A DNA stretch of 64,000 nucleotides, taken from Halanaerobium saccharolyticum (GTDB lineage: Bacteria; Bacillota; Halanaerobiia; Halanaerobiales; Halanaerobiaceae). The notes under the pieces were generated by a model, which saw only the letters and a list, made by a program, of their open reading frames with translations, was not told the DNA's origin and did no database searches. Position numbers and translations under genes: made by a program. Where the stretch lies: contig NZ_QLME01000004.1 in assembly GCF_003259895.1 (NCBI RefSeq), positions 1 to 64,000 of the forward strand. The letters run 5' to 3'. This document shows positions 25,765-34,503 of this stretch, one piece after another. Each line of letters begins with the position of its first letter. Positions within the stretch are counted from its first letter, which is position 1.

Positions 25765-25824
25765 AATTATAAATTCCTCCAAAATAAAAAATCCTCTTAG
25801 TTATTATAATAGTTCTCTAAAAAG

Positions 25825-25869
25825 AAAAAAATCCCTGTCTGGATTTTAAATATCCTAAAACAGGGATTA
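25825..25869 (-). terminator. Terminator of the peptide ABC operon
   Basis: On the minus strand AATCCCTG pairs with CAGGGATT, with extra inner pairing (GGATAT and ATCC), followed by seven T. It lies 24 bases past the stop at 25893. Confidence 0.8.
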
Positions 25870-25892
25870 AAATTCATCTATTTAATTAATAA

Positions 25893-26867
25893 TTATTGAT
25901 CTAATAAATGACAGGCCGCAAAGTGTCCATCTCCATATTCTTTAAACTCTGGTTCTTTAACAGGACAGGGTTCAAACGCTTTTGGACAGCGGGGATGAAA
26001 TCTACAGCCAGAAGGTGGATCTACAGGAGAAGGTACATCTCCCTCCAGAATAATTCTGTCCTTTTTTTTCTTCGGATCTGCCTCTGGTATTGCAGATAAT
26101 AGTGACTGGGTATAGGGGTGCATCGGATTGCGGAATAATTCTTTTTTATCAGTTAGCTCCACTAATTTACCCAGATACATTACTGCTACTCGATCACTGA
26201 TATGTTTTACAACACTCAAATCATGAGCAATAAAGAGATAGGTTAATCCATATTCCTTCTGTAAATCCTGCAGCAGGTTTACAACCTGTGCCTGAACCGA
26301 GACATCAAGAGCAGATACTGGCTCATCAGCAATAATTAACTTCGGATCTACTGCTAAAGCGCGGGCTACTCCAATACGCTGGCGCTGACCCCCACTAAAC
26401 TCGTGGGGATAGCGGTTCATATATTCTGCGCCCAGGCCAACATTTTCGAGAATCTCCTTAACTTTTTCATTTCTTTCCTTCTTGTTTTTAGCAAGATTGT
26501 GGATATCAAGTGGCTCACCTACAATATCCGCCACTGTCATCCGGGGATTAAGAGAAGCATATGGATCCTGAAAAATAATCTGCATATCACGTCTGATAGC
26601 ACGCATTTCTTTTTTATCAAGTTCCATAACATTTTTACCTTCAAATAGAACTTCTCCAGCTGTTGCTTCCAGCAGTCGTAAAATTGTTCTACCTGTGGTT
26701 GACTTACCACAGCCAGACTCTCCTACCAGACCGAGTGTTTCTCCCTCTTCTACAGCAAAGGAAATATCATCAACAGCTTTTACATGAGCTACTGTTCTTT
26801 TAAATATTCCAGCTTTTACCGGGAAATATTTTTTTAGATTGTTTACTTCTAATAAATTCTCAGCCAT
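25893..26867 (-). CDS. Oligopeptide/dipeptide ABC transporter ATPase (DppF/OppF type)
   Basis: A 324-residue ABC ATPase. Walker [11 protein letters not shown]-loop [11 protein letters not shown], signature [10 protein letters not shown], Walker [13 protein letters not shown] and the switch His in FIAHDL are present. The C-terminal oligo/dipeptide-transporter extension ends [21 protein letters not shown], whose four-Cys pattern in OppD/DppF proteins binds an Fe-S cluster. It is the last gene of a five-gene operon, and its ATG overlaps the preceding stop as TAATG. Confidence 0.92.
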   Translation of the reverse strand: MAENLLEVNNLKKYFPVKAGIFKRTVAHVKAVDDISFAVEEGETLGLVGESGCGKSTTGRTILRLLEATAGEVLFEGKNVMELDKKEMRAIRRDMQIIFQDPYASLNPRMTVADIVGEPLDIHNLAKNKKERNEKVKEILENVGLGAEYMNRYPHEFSGGQRQRIGVARALAVDPKLIIADEPVSALDVSVQAQVVNLLQDLQKEYGLTYLFIAHDLSVVKHISDRVAVMYLGKLVELTDKKELFRNPMHPYTQSLLSAIPEADPKKKKDRIILEGDVPSPVDPPSGCRFHPRCPKAFEPCPVKEPEFKEYGDGHFAACHLLDQ

Positions 26868-27907
26868 TATTTTTGAACACCTCGATCCTCATAAATTCTT
26901 TCTCCACGTTTTTTGATTTCTTCTAAATGTTCATATCTCCAGCAGCGAACCATATGGCCTCCATCTGTATCTTCTAAAGGTGGTTCTACATCATAACATT
27001 TACCTTTAGCCAGAGGACAGCGAGTATTAAACTTACATCCCTCTGGAAAATTCAGCGGAGACGGAACACTACCTGGAATTGCTTCTAAACGATCAACATC
27101 TTTATCCAATTTAGGGATAGAATTCATTAAACCCCAGGTATAAGGATGTTTAGGATCATCAAATAAAGTATCTACATCAGTATACTCTACTACTTTACCA
27201 GCATACATTACTGCAACTCTATCAGAAACCTCTGCAATTACTCCCAAATCGTGAGTAATCATCATGATTGCCATTCCATAACTTTCTTTTAAAGAGTTCA
27301 TTAACTCTAAAATTTGAGCCTGGATTGTAACATCAAGTGCTGTTGTTGGCTCATCAGCAATTAAGAGCTGAGGATCACAGCTTAAAGCCATCGCAATCAT
27401 AACCCGCTGACGCATACCTCCAGATAACTGGTGAGGATATTCGTCCACTCTCTGTTCTGGCAGCGGAATTCCAACTTTCTGCAGCATTTCTATAGCCTGA
27501 CGTCTTGCTTCTTTTCTTTTTACACCCTTATGCAGCGTAATTGCTTCTATTATCTGATCACCAACAGTATAAACAGGATTTAAAGAAGTCATTGGTTCCT
27601 GGAAAATCATTGAGATATCATTACCTCTAATTTTTCGCATTTCCTTTTCGGATAACTTAGTTAAATCTGTTCCCTTAAAGTTAATCTCTCCTGCTTCAAT
27701 TCTGCCAGGAGGAGATTCTACCAGCCGCATAATTGATAAAGAGGTAACACTTTTTCCACAACCGGACTCTCCCACAATACCTAAAGTTTCACCTGGATAA
27801 ATTTCGTAATCTACTCCATCTACCGCTTTGACTACTCCTTCTTCTGTATAAAAATATGTTTTTAAGTTTTTAACTTCTACAAGTGCTTCTTTACTCAAAA
27901 AACTCAC
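26867..27907 (-). CDS. Oligopeptide/dipeptide ABC transporter ATPase (DppD/OppD type)
   Basis: A 346-residue ABC ATPase, partner of the DppF-type subunit. Walker [11 protein letters not shown]-loop [11 protein letters not shown], signature [10 protein letters not shown], Walker [13 protein letters not shown] and MITHDLGV are intact. The C-terminal extension has Cys residues in [16 protein letters not shown]. The GTG at 27907 lies within the ribosome-binding sequence (AGGTAGGTGAG), so the true start may be the TTG three codons further in, at 27898. Confidence 0.92.
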   Translation of the reverse strand: MSFLSKEALVEVKNLKTYFYTEEGVVKAVDGVDYEIYPGETLGIVGESGCGKSVTSLSIMRLVESPPGRIEAGEINFKGTDLTKLSEKEMRKIRGNDISMIFQEPMTSLNPVYTVGDQIIEAITLHKGVKRKEARRQAIEMLQKVGIPLPEQRVDEYPHQLSGGMRQRVMIAMALSCDPQLLIADEPTTALDVTIQAQILELMNSLKESYGMAIMMITHDLGVIAEVSDRVAVMYAGKVVEYTDVDTLFDDPKHPYTWGLMNSIPKLDKDVDRLEAIPGSVPSPLNFPEGCKFNTRCPLAKGKCYDVEPPLEDTDGGHMVRCWRYEHLEEIKKRGERIYEDRGVQK

Positions 27908-27936
27908 CTACCTTATTTAGCGTCAATTTAACTCAT

Positions 27937-28812
27937 CTAATTTAATTTTGGATCTAATATATCACGGAAAGCATCACCAATTAAGTTCCAGGAAAGACTG
28001 AAAAGCATAATTGCTGTACCTGGAATTACAACTGTATACCAGTACTTAAGTGCAGATCCCTGACCACCAAGAATCCAATCACGAGCAAAGGTAATCATCT
28101 GTCCCCAGTCAGCGTAGCCTTCTGGAGCACCTACCCCAAGAAAACTCAAAGCAGAGGCTGTAATAACCATTGAACCCATTCTCATAAAAGCCTGGATTAA
28201 GACCGGAAAAATACAATTTGCAATAATATGTTTAAAAATAATTCTAGTATCACTGGCACCCAGAGCAATAGATGCCTGCACAAACTCTTCATTTTTAATT
28301 TCTAAAACCTGAGACCGCATCAAACGAGCAGTCCCCATCCAACCAAATGTAACCAGAGCAATCATAACATTGTCTAGTCCCTTACCCAAAATAGTTGTTA
28401 AAACCATTGCAGCAACTAAGAAAGGAATCGACATAAAAACATCGGTAATCCTCATAAAAAATTCATCAATTATCCCTCCATAATAAGCTGAAAGGGTACC
28501 AATTATTATACCAAACAAGGAACTTAACCCAACTACTATAACTCCAATTCTAAAAGCAGTTCTGGTTCCCCAGACCATACCATAAAATATATCATATGAT
28601 CCCTGTGCTGTTCCAAAAAGATATCCTTCTCTAGGAGGTTGGGGCTCTACCTGCCAACCTGCCCTAGGTATTTCATAAGCATCTTCTGGTGAGCGCGGGG
28701 GTGCTAAATATGGTGCAAATACCGCAACCAAAACAAAGAATAATATTATTATAAGTCCAAATAAAGATAATTTATTTTTTATTAATCGAGTTAAAATTTC
28801 TTTCCACTCCAC
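27937..28812 (-). CDS. Oligopeptide/dipeptide ABC transporter permease (DppC/OppC type)
   Basis: A 291-residue inner permease with six helices. The N-terminal OppC_N segment KNKLSLFGLIIILFFVLVAV is followed by an extended external loop and the EAA-like loop VQASIALGASDTRIIFKHI. The start is GTG at 28812 with GGAG 9 bases upstream, only 6 bases after the DppB-type stop. It pairs with the DppB-type permease. Confidence 0.92.
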   Translation of the reverse strand: MEWKEILTRLIKNKLSLFGLIIILFFVLVAVFAPYLAPPRSPEDAYEIPRAGWQVEPQPPREGYLFGTAQGSYDIFYGMVWGTRTAFRIGVIVVGLSSLFGIIIGTLSAYYGGIIDEFFMRITDVFMSIPFLVAAMVLTTILGKGLDNVMIALVTFGWMGTARLMRSQVLEIKNEEFVQASIALGASDTRIIFKHIIANCIFPVLIQAFMRMGSMVITASALSFLGVGAPEGYADWGQMITFARDWILGGQGSALKYWYTVVIPGTAIMLFSLSWNLIGDAFRDILDPKLN

Positions 28813-28818
28813 TTACCA

Positions 28819-29850
28819 TCACTCCAATCTAATCCGTGGGTCAATTACAGCATAAGAAACATCTACTATTAAGTTAATTAAAATCAATAGAAAGCTAAAG
28901 TACATTGCAACACCTAAAATACCCGAGTAATCGAGCTGCTGAGCAGCCTGAGCTGCATACTGGCCAATACCTCTATAACCAAAAACAGACTCTACTATAA
29001 CAACCCCTCCTAAGAGGCCCAGTACCATAGGTCCAGCAACTGTAACTACAGGGATCAAGGCATTTCTTCTGGCATGTTTATTAATCACAAATTTTTCTGC
29101 CACACCTTTTGCTCTTGCAGTTCTAATATAATCTTTACGTAAAGTTTCTAACATACTTGAACGAGTAATTCTTAAAATATATGACCACCAAACAATCGCT
29201 AGAGTAACAATAGGACCGATTAAATGTCTAAATGCATCAAATACTACATTAATTTCCAGATTTAAAATACCATCCAAAACATTTAAACCAGTATATCGTA
29301 CAAATTCAGCAGATCTAATAATTGCTGCTGCATCAGCACTAAGTCTCCCTGGTGGAAACCAACCTAAAACTCCATAAAAAATCATCAATACTAGTAAACC
29401 AAATACAAATGTTGGAAATGACCACCCAATGGTTGAAATAATTCTGATTATATGATCAAATTTTTGATTATGATGAACGGCCGAAAGCACTCCCAGCCAG
29501 ATACCTCCCATAACAACTGGAATCACTGCAAATAAAGCAAGCTCTAGAGTTGCTGGAAAACGACTAAAAATAGCTTCTGTTACCGGTTGTCCAGCTGATT
29601 CTGACCAGCCAAAATCACCATGTACAACTCCTCCAATCCAACGACTATACTGTTCATACCATGGATCATCCAATCCATATTTAGAAATTAACTTATCCAT
29701 ATCTTGACCTTTTAACTGTGCAGGATCATTAATATAAGTACTTAATCTTTGATAAGGACCAAGCATCATAATCATTGAAAATACCAGTATTGTAACACCA
29801 AACAGTATAAAAGGAAGTATTAAAAAACGTCTAATAATATAATTTATCAA
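28819..29850 (-). CDS. Oligopeptide/dipeptide ABC transporter permease (DppB/OppB type)
   Basis: A 343-residue six-helix permease. It begins MINYIIRRFLILPFILFGVT, the DppB start pattern, and has the coupling loop YIRTARAKGVAEKFVINKHA. It lies after the binding-protein gene, with an eight-pair GC-rich hairpin in the gap, and directly before the DppC-type gene. Confidence 0.92.
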   Translation of the reverse strand: MINYIIRRFLILPFILFGVTILVFSMIMMLGPYQRLSTYINDPAQLKGQDMDKLISKYGLDDPWYEQYSRWIGGVVHGDFGWSESAGQPVTEAIFSRFPATLELALFAVIPVVMGGIWLGVLSAVHHNQKFDHIIRIISTIGWSFPTFVFGLLVLMIFYGVLGWFPPGRLSADAAAIIRSAEFVRYTGLNVLDGILNLEINVVFDAFRHLIGPIVTLAIVWWSYILRITRSSMLETLRKDYIRTARAKGVAEKFVINKHARRNALIPVVTVAGPMVLGLLGGVVIVESVFGYRGIGQYAAQAAQQLDYSGILGVAMYFSFLLILINLIVDVSYAVIDPRIRLE

Positions 29851-29912
29851 CTCATAACTCTCCTTCCTCGTGTAATAAAGTCCTCCTTAAAACCTTTCCC
29901 TAACATAATTAG

Positions 29913-29932
29913 CAGGGAGGTTGCCCTCCCTG
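29913..29932. promoter_or_regulatory. Intercistronic hairpin after the peptide-binding protein gene
   Basis: CAGGGAGG and CCTCCCTG form an eight-pair stem around a four-base loop, 35 bases after the binding-protein stop. Its placement equals that of the palindrome in the sugar operon. Confidence 0.65.
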
Positions 29933-29966
29933 AGTAATTTTTATATTAAATTTAGTAATTTATTCT

Positions 29967-31793
29967 TTATTCAGCAACTTTGTCCATTGAGTAGAAATCT
30001 ACACCTGGACGCACAGCGTTTGGATACCACCCTTTAACCCAGGTTCTTCTCGTATTAGACTTTGTTGGTTGATCTATCCAGAGATCAATAGCATTATCAA
30101 TTGACATCTTCTGTAATTTTTTGTATATTTCTTCACGTCTTGCAGAATCAGTTGTAGAAATACCTTCTGCAATCAAATCATTAATTCCAACTTCGTCTGC
30201 CCAGTTTTTATAAGTATCTCCACGTCTATTAGCATAATAACCTGAACTATCTAAAAATGGTTGCACAAAATTATGTGGATCAGGAAAATCCGCTAGCCAA
30301 CCACCAAAAGAAGCAGGTAATGTACCTCTTACAGATGCATCAAGATAAGTCGACCACTGCACACCACGAACATTAATGTTAAATTTCGGATTAATTCTCT
30401 CAATATAACTTTTTAACATATCCGCAGCAGTTTTACGAGGATCATTACCACTATTGTACACTAAATCCATTGTAAATCCTGTTTCCCAAAGTTCTCCATC
30501 AAATGCTTTCTGAAAATGTTCTTCAGCTTTTTCAAGATTTAAACTATAAACTTTTGAATTTTCATCATAACCAAGTAATGGATCTACTATTGGACCTCTC
30601 AACTGTATTGCTTCACCCATTCTGACCTGCTCAATAAAAGCTTCATAATTAAATGCATAACTAAACGCTTTTCTTACATCTTCATCAGCAAAAAAATCAG
30701 ATGGAATACCTTCACCGTCTAATTTTCCACTACCAATATAACTATTACCTTCAGTCGTAATATCCCAGTTTAATATCATATTCATATTTTGTAGCGCTGG
30801 AATACCTGTTGTAACGACTATACCATCTTCACCTTCAACCTGAGATCTATACTGAGTTGGAGCATAAATCATATCTGCATCTCCACGTAATAACATTAAT
30901 TTACGTGTGGACCATTCATCAACATTTCTAATAATAGCTGTTTTAAAGTTAGCAGGCCCTCTCCAATAATTATTATTCCTATTAAATACAACATGATCAC
31001 CGTTAACCCATTCAGTCAAAACAAATGGTCCTGTACCCATCATTTTATCAAACAATGGATCTTCTTCTTTTACCGGATCATGACTAGCAACAATATCAGC
31101 AGCTGTTCCATCCCAAGCTCCCTGCTCGATTGACCATTCTTTATCTAAAATTGATCCCCAGGAAGCACCTTGAGCTAAAATATTTAAGAAAGGCGGATAT
31201 GGGGACTCCAAATGAAATGTTACTCGATTACCATCAACAGTAATTTTATCTTCTAATACAGCCAATACTTTTTCTGCCTGCTCATCAGTTAACTGTTTGG
31301 GATCTTCAACTCCAACTACGTCTGCTGTTACATCACTTAAACCAGCAAAACCAGCACCAAATAATGGTTCATATAACATCCAGATTGGGCCACCAGAGCG
31401 GTCACTAATCATCCCCCTTAAAAAACTGTATTTAACATCTTCAGCAGTTAAAGAATTCCCGTTACTAAATTCTACTCCTTCTCTAATTAGAAAAGTATAG
31501 TCTGATCCATCTTCAGAAATAAGACCATTTTCCTGGCTCGGAACTTCTGTAGATAATAAAGGTGTAAAATTCTTTACACTTTCTCCATCATAACCAATTA
31601 AAGTTTCATAAACCTGATAAATAACTTCTGAACTACCAGTATCATAAGCAAAGTGAGGATCTAAAGTGCTCTGGTCACCAATGTTTACATAAGTAAATGT
31701 ATTAGGACTATTTACTTCTTCCTGAGCTCCTACTACTGAAAATACTGAAAACACTAAAACTAAAGTTAATAAAACTACTAATTTTTTTTGCAT
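29967..31793 (-). CDS. Family 5 peptide-type ABC substrate-binding protein
   Basis: A 608-residue exported protein of the SBP_bac_5 family, longer than the usual 510-550. A signal peptide (1-23) ends VGA-QE with no lipobox Cys. Family blocks include GDQSTLDPHFAYDTGSSEVI, YTFLIREGVEFSNGNSLTAEDV and MMGTGPFVLTEWVNGD. The ligand may be a peptide or an oligosaccharide, since many family 5 proteins of fermentative bacteria bind sugars. It is the first gene of the operon, with a 5' leader of about 150 bases. Confidence 0.9.
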   Translation of the reverse strand: MQKKLVVLLTLVLVFSVFSVVGAQEEVNSPNTFTYVNIGDQSTLDPHFAYDTGSSEVIYQVYETLIGYDGESVKNFTPLLSTEVPSQENGLISEDGSDYTFLIREGVEFSNGNSLTAEDVKYSFLRGMISDRSGGPIWMLYEPLFGAGFAGLSDVTADVVGVEDPKQLTDEQAEKVLAVLEDKITVDGNRVTFHLESPYPPFLNILAQGASWGSILDKEWSIEQGAWDGTAADIVASHDPVKEEDPLFDKMMGTGPFVLTEWVNGDHVVFNRNNNYWRGPANFKTAIIRNVDEWSTRKLMLLRGDADMIYAPTQYRSQVEGEDGIVVTTGIPALQNMNMILNWDITTEGNSYIGSGKLDGEGIPSDFFADEDVRKAFSYAFNYEAFIEQVRMGEAIQLRGPIVDPLLGYDENSKVYSLNLEKAEEHFQKAFDGELWETGFTMDLVYNSGNDPRKTAADMLKSYIERINPKFNINVRGVQWSTYLDASVRGTLPASFGGWLADFPDPHNFVQPFLDSSGYYANRRGDTYKNWADEVGINDLIAEGISTTDSARREEIYKKLQKMSIDNAIDLWIDQPTKSNTRRTWVKGWYPNAVRPGVDFYSMDKVAE

Positions 31794-31949
31794 ACTCGAA
31801 ATTCCCTCCTAATTTTTTAATATATATATCTACTCACTAATCACTAATCTCTTCTTTTTAAATTTACACCCCCTTGTCAGATGTATTTGTTTTTAAAAAG
31901 AAAAAAAACAAAATTATTAGTTTAACACTTAAATTATTTACTAACTTAA

Positions 31950-31978
31950 ATTATATAATTATTTACTAAAAAAATCAA
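31950..31978 (-). promoter_or_regulatory. Promoter of the peptide ABC operon
   Basis: Minus strand TTGATT (31973-31978), 17-base spacer and perfect TATAAT (31950-31955). Transcription would start near 31943. Confidence 0.7.
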
Positions 31979-31991
31979 GTTGTATACAACT
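31978..31991. promoter_or_regulatory. 14-base palindrome abutting the -35 box
   Basis: AGTTGTATACAACT is a perfect palindrome that shares its last base with the -35 element of the peptide operon promoter. Its position suits an activator or repressor site; the binding protein is unknown. Confidence 0.5.
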
Positions 31992-32041
31992 ATATTATAA
32001 ATATGGTTTGATATATAAAATTAAATATTGTTTGAAGTATC

Positions 32042-32650
32042 TTATTCGAATGAATTAGATAACAATAATTTGAAACTTGATAGTCTGAAAATATTAAGCG
32101 TGTTTTTTTGATAATAATCTCTGGTAGAAATTACTCTTCGTACAAAATCATCAGTTTCTTCAAAAGGTAATTTTTGTTCGATTTCTCCATTCCAACCATC
32201 GTTAATCCAAATTCTAACATTATTTTCTCCTGCATTATAGGCTGCAATAGATTTTATTAAATCATTATCAAATTTGTGGTACAGATAAGAAAAATACCAA
32301 CTGCCAAATTTAATATTTAATTCTGGATCATCCAGATCTTCTAAACTAAAATCTTTATGCTCCAATTTTTCTGCAATCCAGAAAGCTGTAGAAGGCATTA
32401 ACTGCATTAAACCTAGAGCACCTTTCGGAGATTCAGTATGTTTATCAAAACGGCTTTCTACATATATTAAAGCAGCTAATAATTCAGCCTCCAAAGAAAA
32501 CTCTTCCGCATATTTATTTATTTCCTCCTGATATTTAACAGGTTCTATATTTCTTCTGATTGTCCATAAATCAAAATCACTATTAACAGTTAATAACAAT
32601 ATTGATAAAAACAAAAGAATAACCCCTTTTTTAATGTATTCTTTCCACAA
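32042..32650 (-). CDS. Membrane-anchored lytic transglycosylase (SLT type)
   Basis: A 202-residue peptidoglycan lytic transglycosylase of the Slt70/MltC-like GH23 family. An N-terminal hydrophobic helix (about 8-24) anchors or exports it. The catalytic Glu lies in ALIYVESRFDKH (about 60-71), followed by GALGLMQLMPSTA and the AAYNAGENNVRIWI motif. The start is TTG at 32650 with GGAGG 8 bases upstream. It is last in the polA-mutM-coaE row, 20 bases after the CoaE-MgsA gene. Confidence 0.88.
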   Translation of the reverse strand: MWKEYIKKGVILLFLSILLLTVNSDFDLWTIRRNIEPVKYQEEINKYAEEFSLEAELLAALIYVESRFDKHTESPKGALGLMQLMPSTAFWIAEKLEHKDFSLEDLDDPELNIKFGSWYFSYLYHKFDNDLIKSIAAYNAGENNVRIWINDGWNGEIEQKLPFEETDDFVRRVISTRDYYQKNTLNIFRLSSFKLLLSNSFE

Positions 32651-32670
32651 CTGCTTTATCCTCCCTCTGG

Positions 32671-33651
32671 TTAAGCTCTGTTTTTTTCAGCCAGAGAATG
32701 AATAATCATTTCTGCAGTTGCCAGATTAGTTGCCAGCGGTATCTCATGTACATCACAGAGCCTTAAAAGAGCGCTTACATCTGGCTCATGAGGCTGGGCA
32801 GTTAGAGGATCCCTCAAGAAAATAACACCATCCAGGCGATCTTTTGCAATTTCTGCTCCAATCATCTGATCTCCCCCAATTGGACCAGAAGCCATTCTTT
32901 CTACATCCAATCCAGTTTCATCGATTAATCGCTGGCCGGTTGTTCCAGTTGCAATCAACCTCATTTTCACCAGAACATCTCTATGTTTTTTTGCAAATCT
33001 AATCATATCTTCTTTTTTCTCATCGTGAGCTACTAGAGCTATTCTAATCAATTTAGTATCTACTCCCTTCAATACTTTCTCCCAGTATAAATCTAATTTT
33101 GATTTCAAAGCTTCAATTGTAGAATTATTTTTGATAATTACATCGGCTTTTTCTTTTTTCTTTTCCAGAGACATTTGAGAATTTATTCTCTTTAGGGCTT
33201 CCTCTTGATTAAGATTATTTCTTTTTTCTAATCTTTTTATCTGATTTTCTTCGGAACAGGAAATTACCCAGACCTGATCACAAAATCGGGCCAATCCAGC
33301 TTCATATAATAAAGGAGCCATAAAAACAACAATCTCATCATTTTTTAGATATTGATGAGCCTGTTCCTTCATCTCATAAATAATTAAGGGATGGAGCAGT
33401 GATTCCAATCTTTTTCTCTTATCCGGATCAGAAAAAACAATTTCTCCCAGTTTTTCTCTATTAAATTCTCCATCTTTTTTTAAAATCTCTTCCCCAAATT
33501 CATCAACCACCAGCTGCCAGCCTTTTTCTCCTTTTTGACTAATCTGATGAGAAATCTGATCAGCATCAATAATCCTGGCTCCTTTTTGCGCCAAATACTC
33601 AGCAGCTGTTGATTTCCCACTAGCTATACCACCTGTTAAACCAATAATCAT
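32671..33651 (-). CDS. coaE-mgsA: Fusion of dephospho-CoA kinase (CoaE) and methylglyoxal synthase (MgsA)
   Basis: A 326-residue two-domain protein. Residues 1-195 are CoaE: Walker [10 protein letters not shown] (7-15), [17 protein letters not shown] and APLLYEAGL, phosphorylating dephospho-CoA in the last step of CoA synthesis. Residues 200-326 are a complete Mgs[11 protein letters not shown] (H209, D210), [14 protein letters not shown] (D261), [11 protein letters not shown] (H288, D291) and LATNLATAE. These correspond to the known catalytic Asp71, His98 and Asp101 of the E. coli enzyme, which turns dihydroxyacetone phosphate into methylglyoxal. The frame is continuous with a short linker. 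It lies between mutM and the transglycosylase gene. Confidence 0.93.
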   Translation of the reverse strand: MIIGLTGGIASGKSTAAEYLAQKGARIIDADQISHQISQKGEKGWQLVVDEFGEEILKKDGEFNREKLGEIVFSDPDKRKRLESLLHPLIIYEMKEQAHQYLKNDEIVVFMAPLLYEAGLARFCDQVWVISCSEENQIKRLEKRNNLNQEEALKRINSQMSLEKKKEKADVIIKNNSTIEALKSKLDLYWEKVLKGVDTKLIRIALVAHDEKKEDMIRFAKKHRDVLVKMRLIATGTTGQRLIDETGLDVERMASGPIGGDQMIGAEIAKDRLDGVIFLRDPLTAQPHEPDVSALLRLCDVHEIPLATNLATAEMIIHSLAEKNRA

Positions 33652-33672
33652 GGTTATCCCCTTTCTTTATTT

Positions 33673-34503
33673 CTATTTTTGACATTGAGGACAAAAATAA
33701 GTTGAGCGTCCACTTACTTTAATTTTTTCTATTATACTTTCACATTCCAGGCATTTTTCTCCCTCACGCTGGTGAACTCTGAGTTCTTCCTGAAATGAAC
33801 CTTTTTCGCCAAAGGCATTAACATAATCACTAAAACTGGTGCCTCCATAAATTATTCCTTTTTTAAGTATCTCCCGCATATTAAGAAAGACAGCTTCTTT
33901 TTCGGACTCAGTTATAGTATCAGCAGTCCTGTCAGGTCTGATTTGAGAGCGGAAAAGAATTTCATCTGCATAAATATTACCGATCCCAGCCACAAAATGC
34001 TGATTTAAAAGTAGAGATTTCATTAAAGCTCTTCTCTTCTCAAAAAGTTTTTTGAAATCCTCTACAGTCAGATCATCACTTAAAGGCTCGGGACCTAAGT
34101 CAGCCAGTCCGCCAGCCTGCTCGGGATGATTTTTATCTATCAGATAAACACGCCCAAATTTACGAATATTATTAAAGCGAATTTCCTGCCCGTCATTGAG
34201 ACTAAAAATAACATGAGTATGTTTATCCCGGAATTCTTTAACCTCTTTAACCAGCAGTTTTCCGGTCATCCGCAGGTGAATAACCATGTTTTTATCTGTA
34301 TTAAGTTCAATAATTATATATTTACCACGACGGTTAATTGCCTCAATTTTTGAGCCAATTAAAGAATTTTTAAAAGCCTGAATATCATCCTCGGGATAGG
34401 CAATCATATTCTTTTCTCTAATTTCTACTGCAGTTACAATTCTATCTGTAATTAAAGGACGCAGCCCCTTAACTACAGTCTCTACTTCTGGTAGTTCAGG
34501 CAT
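33673..34503 (-). CDS. mutM: Formamidopyrimidine-DNA glycosylase (Fpg/MutM)
   Basis: A 276-residue base-excision repair enzyme removing 8-oxoguanine. The catalytic N-terminus MPELPEVETVVKGL is intact (Pro2 nucleophile, Glu3). Other blocks are HLRMTGKLL, GPEPLSDDLT, QHFVAGIGNIYADEILF and the C-terminal zinc finger CLEC...CPQC. It overlaps the end of polA by 8 bases, so the two are co-translated. Confidence 0.95.
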   Translation of the reverse strand: MPELPEVETVVKGLRPLITDRIVTAVEIREKNMIAYPEDDIQAFKNSLIGSKIEAINRRGKYIIIELNTDKNMVIHLRMTGKLLVKEVKEFRDKHTHVIFSLNDGQEIRFNNIRKFGRVYLIDKNHPEQAGGLADLGPEPLSDDLTVEDFKKLFEKRRALMKSLLLNQHFVAGIGNIYADEILFRSQIRPDRTADTITESEKEAVFLNMREILKKGIIYGGTSFSDYVNAFGEKGSFQEELRVHQREGEKCLECESIIEKIKVSGRSTYFCPQCQK

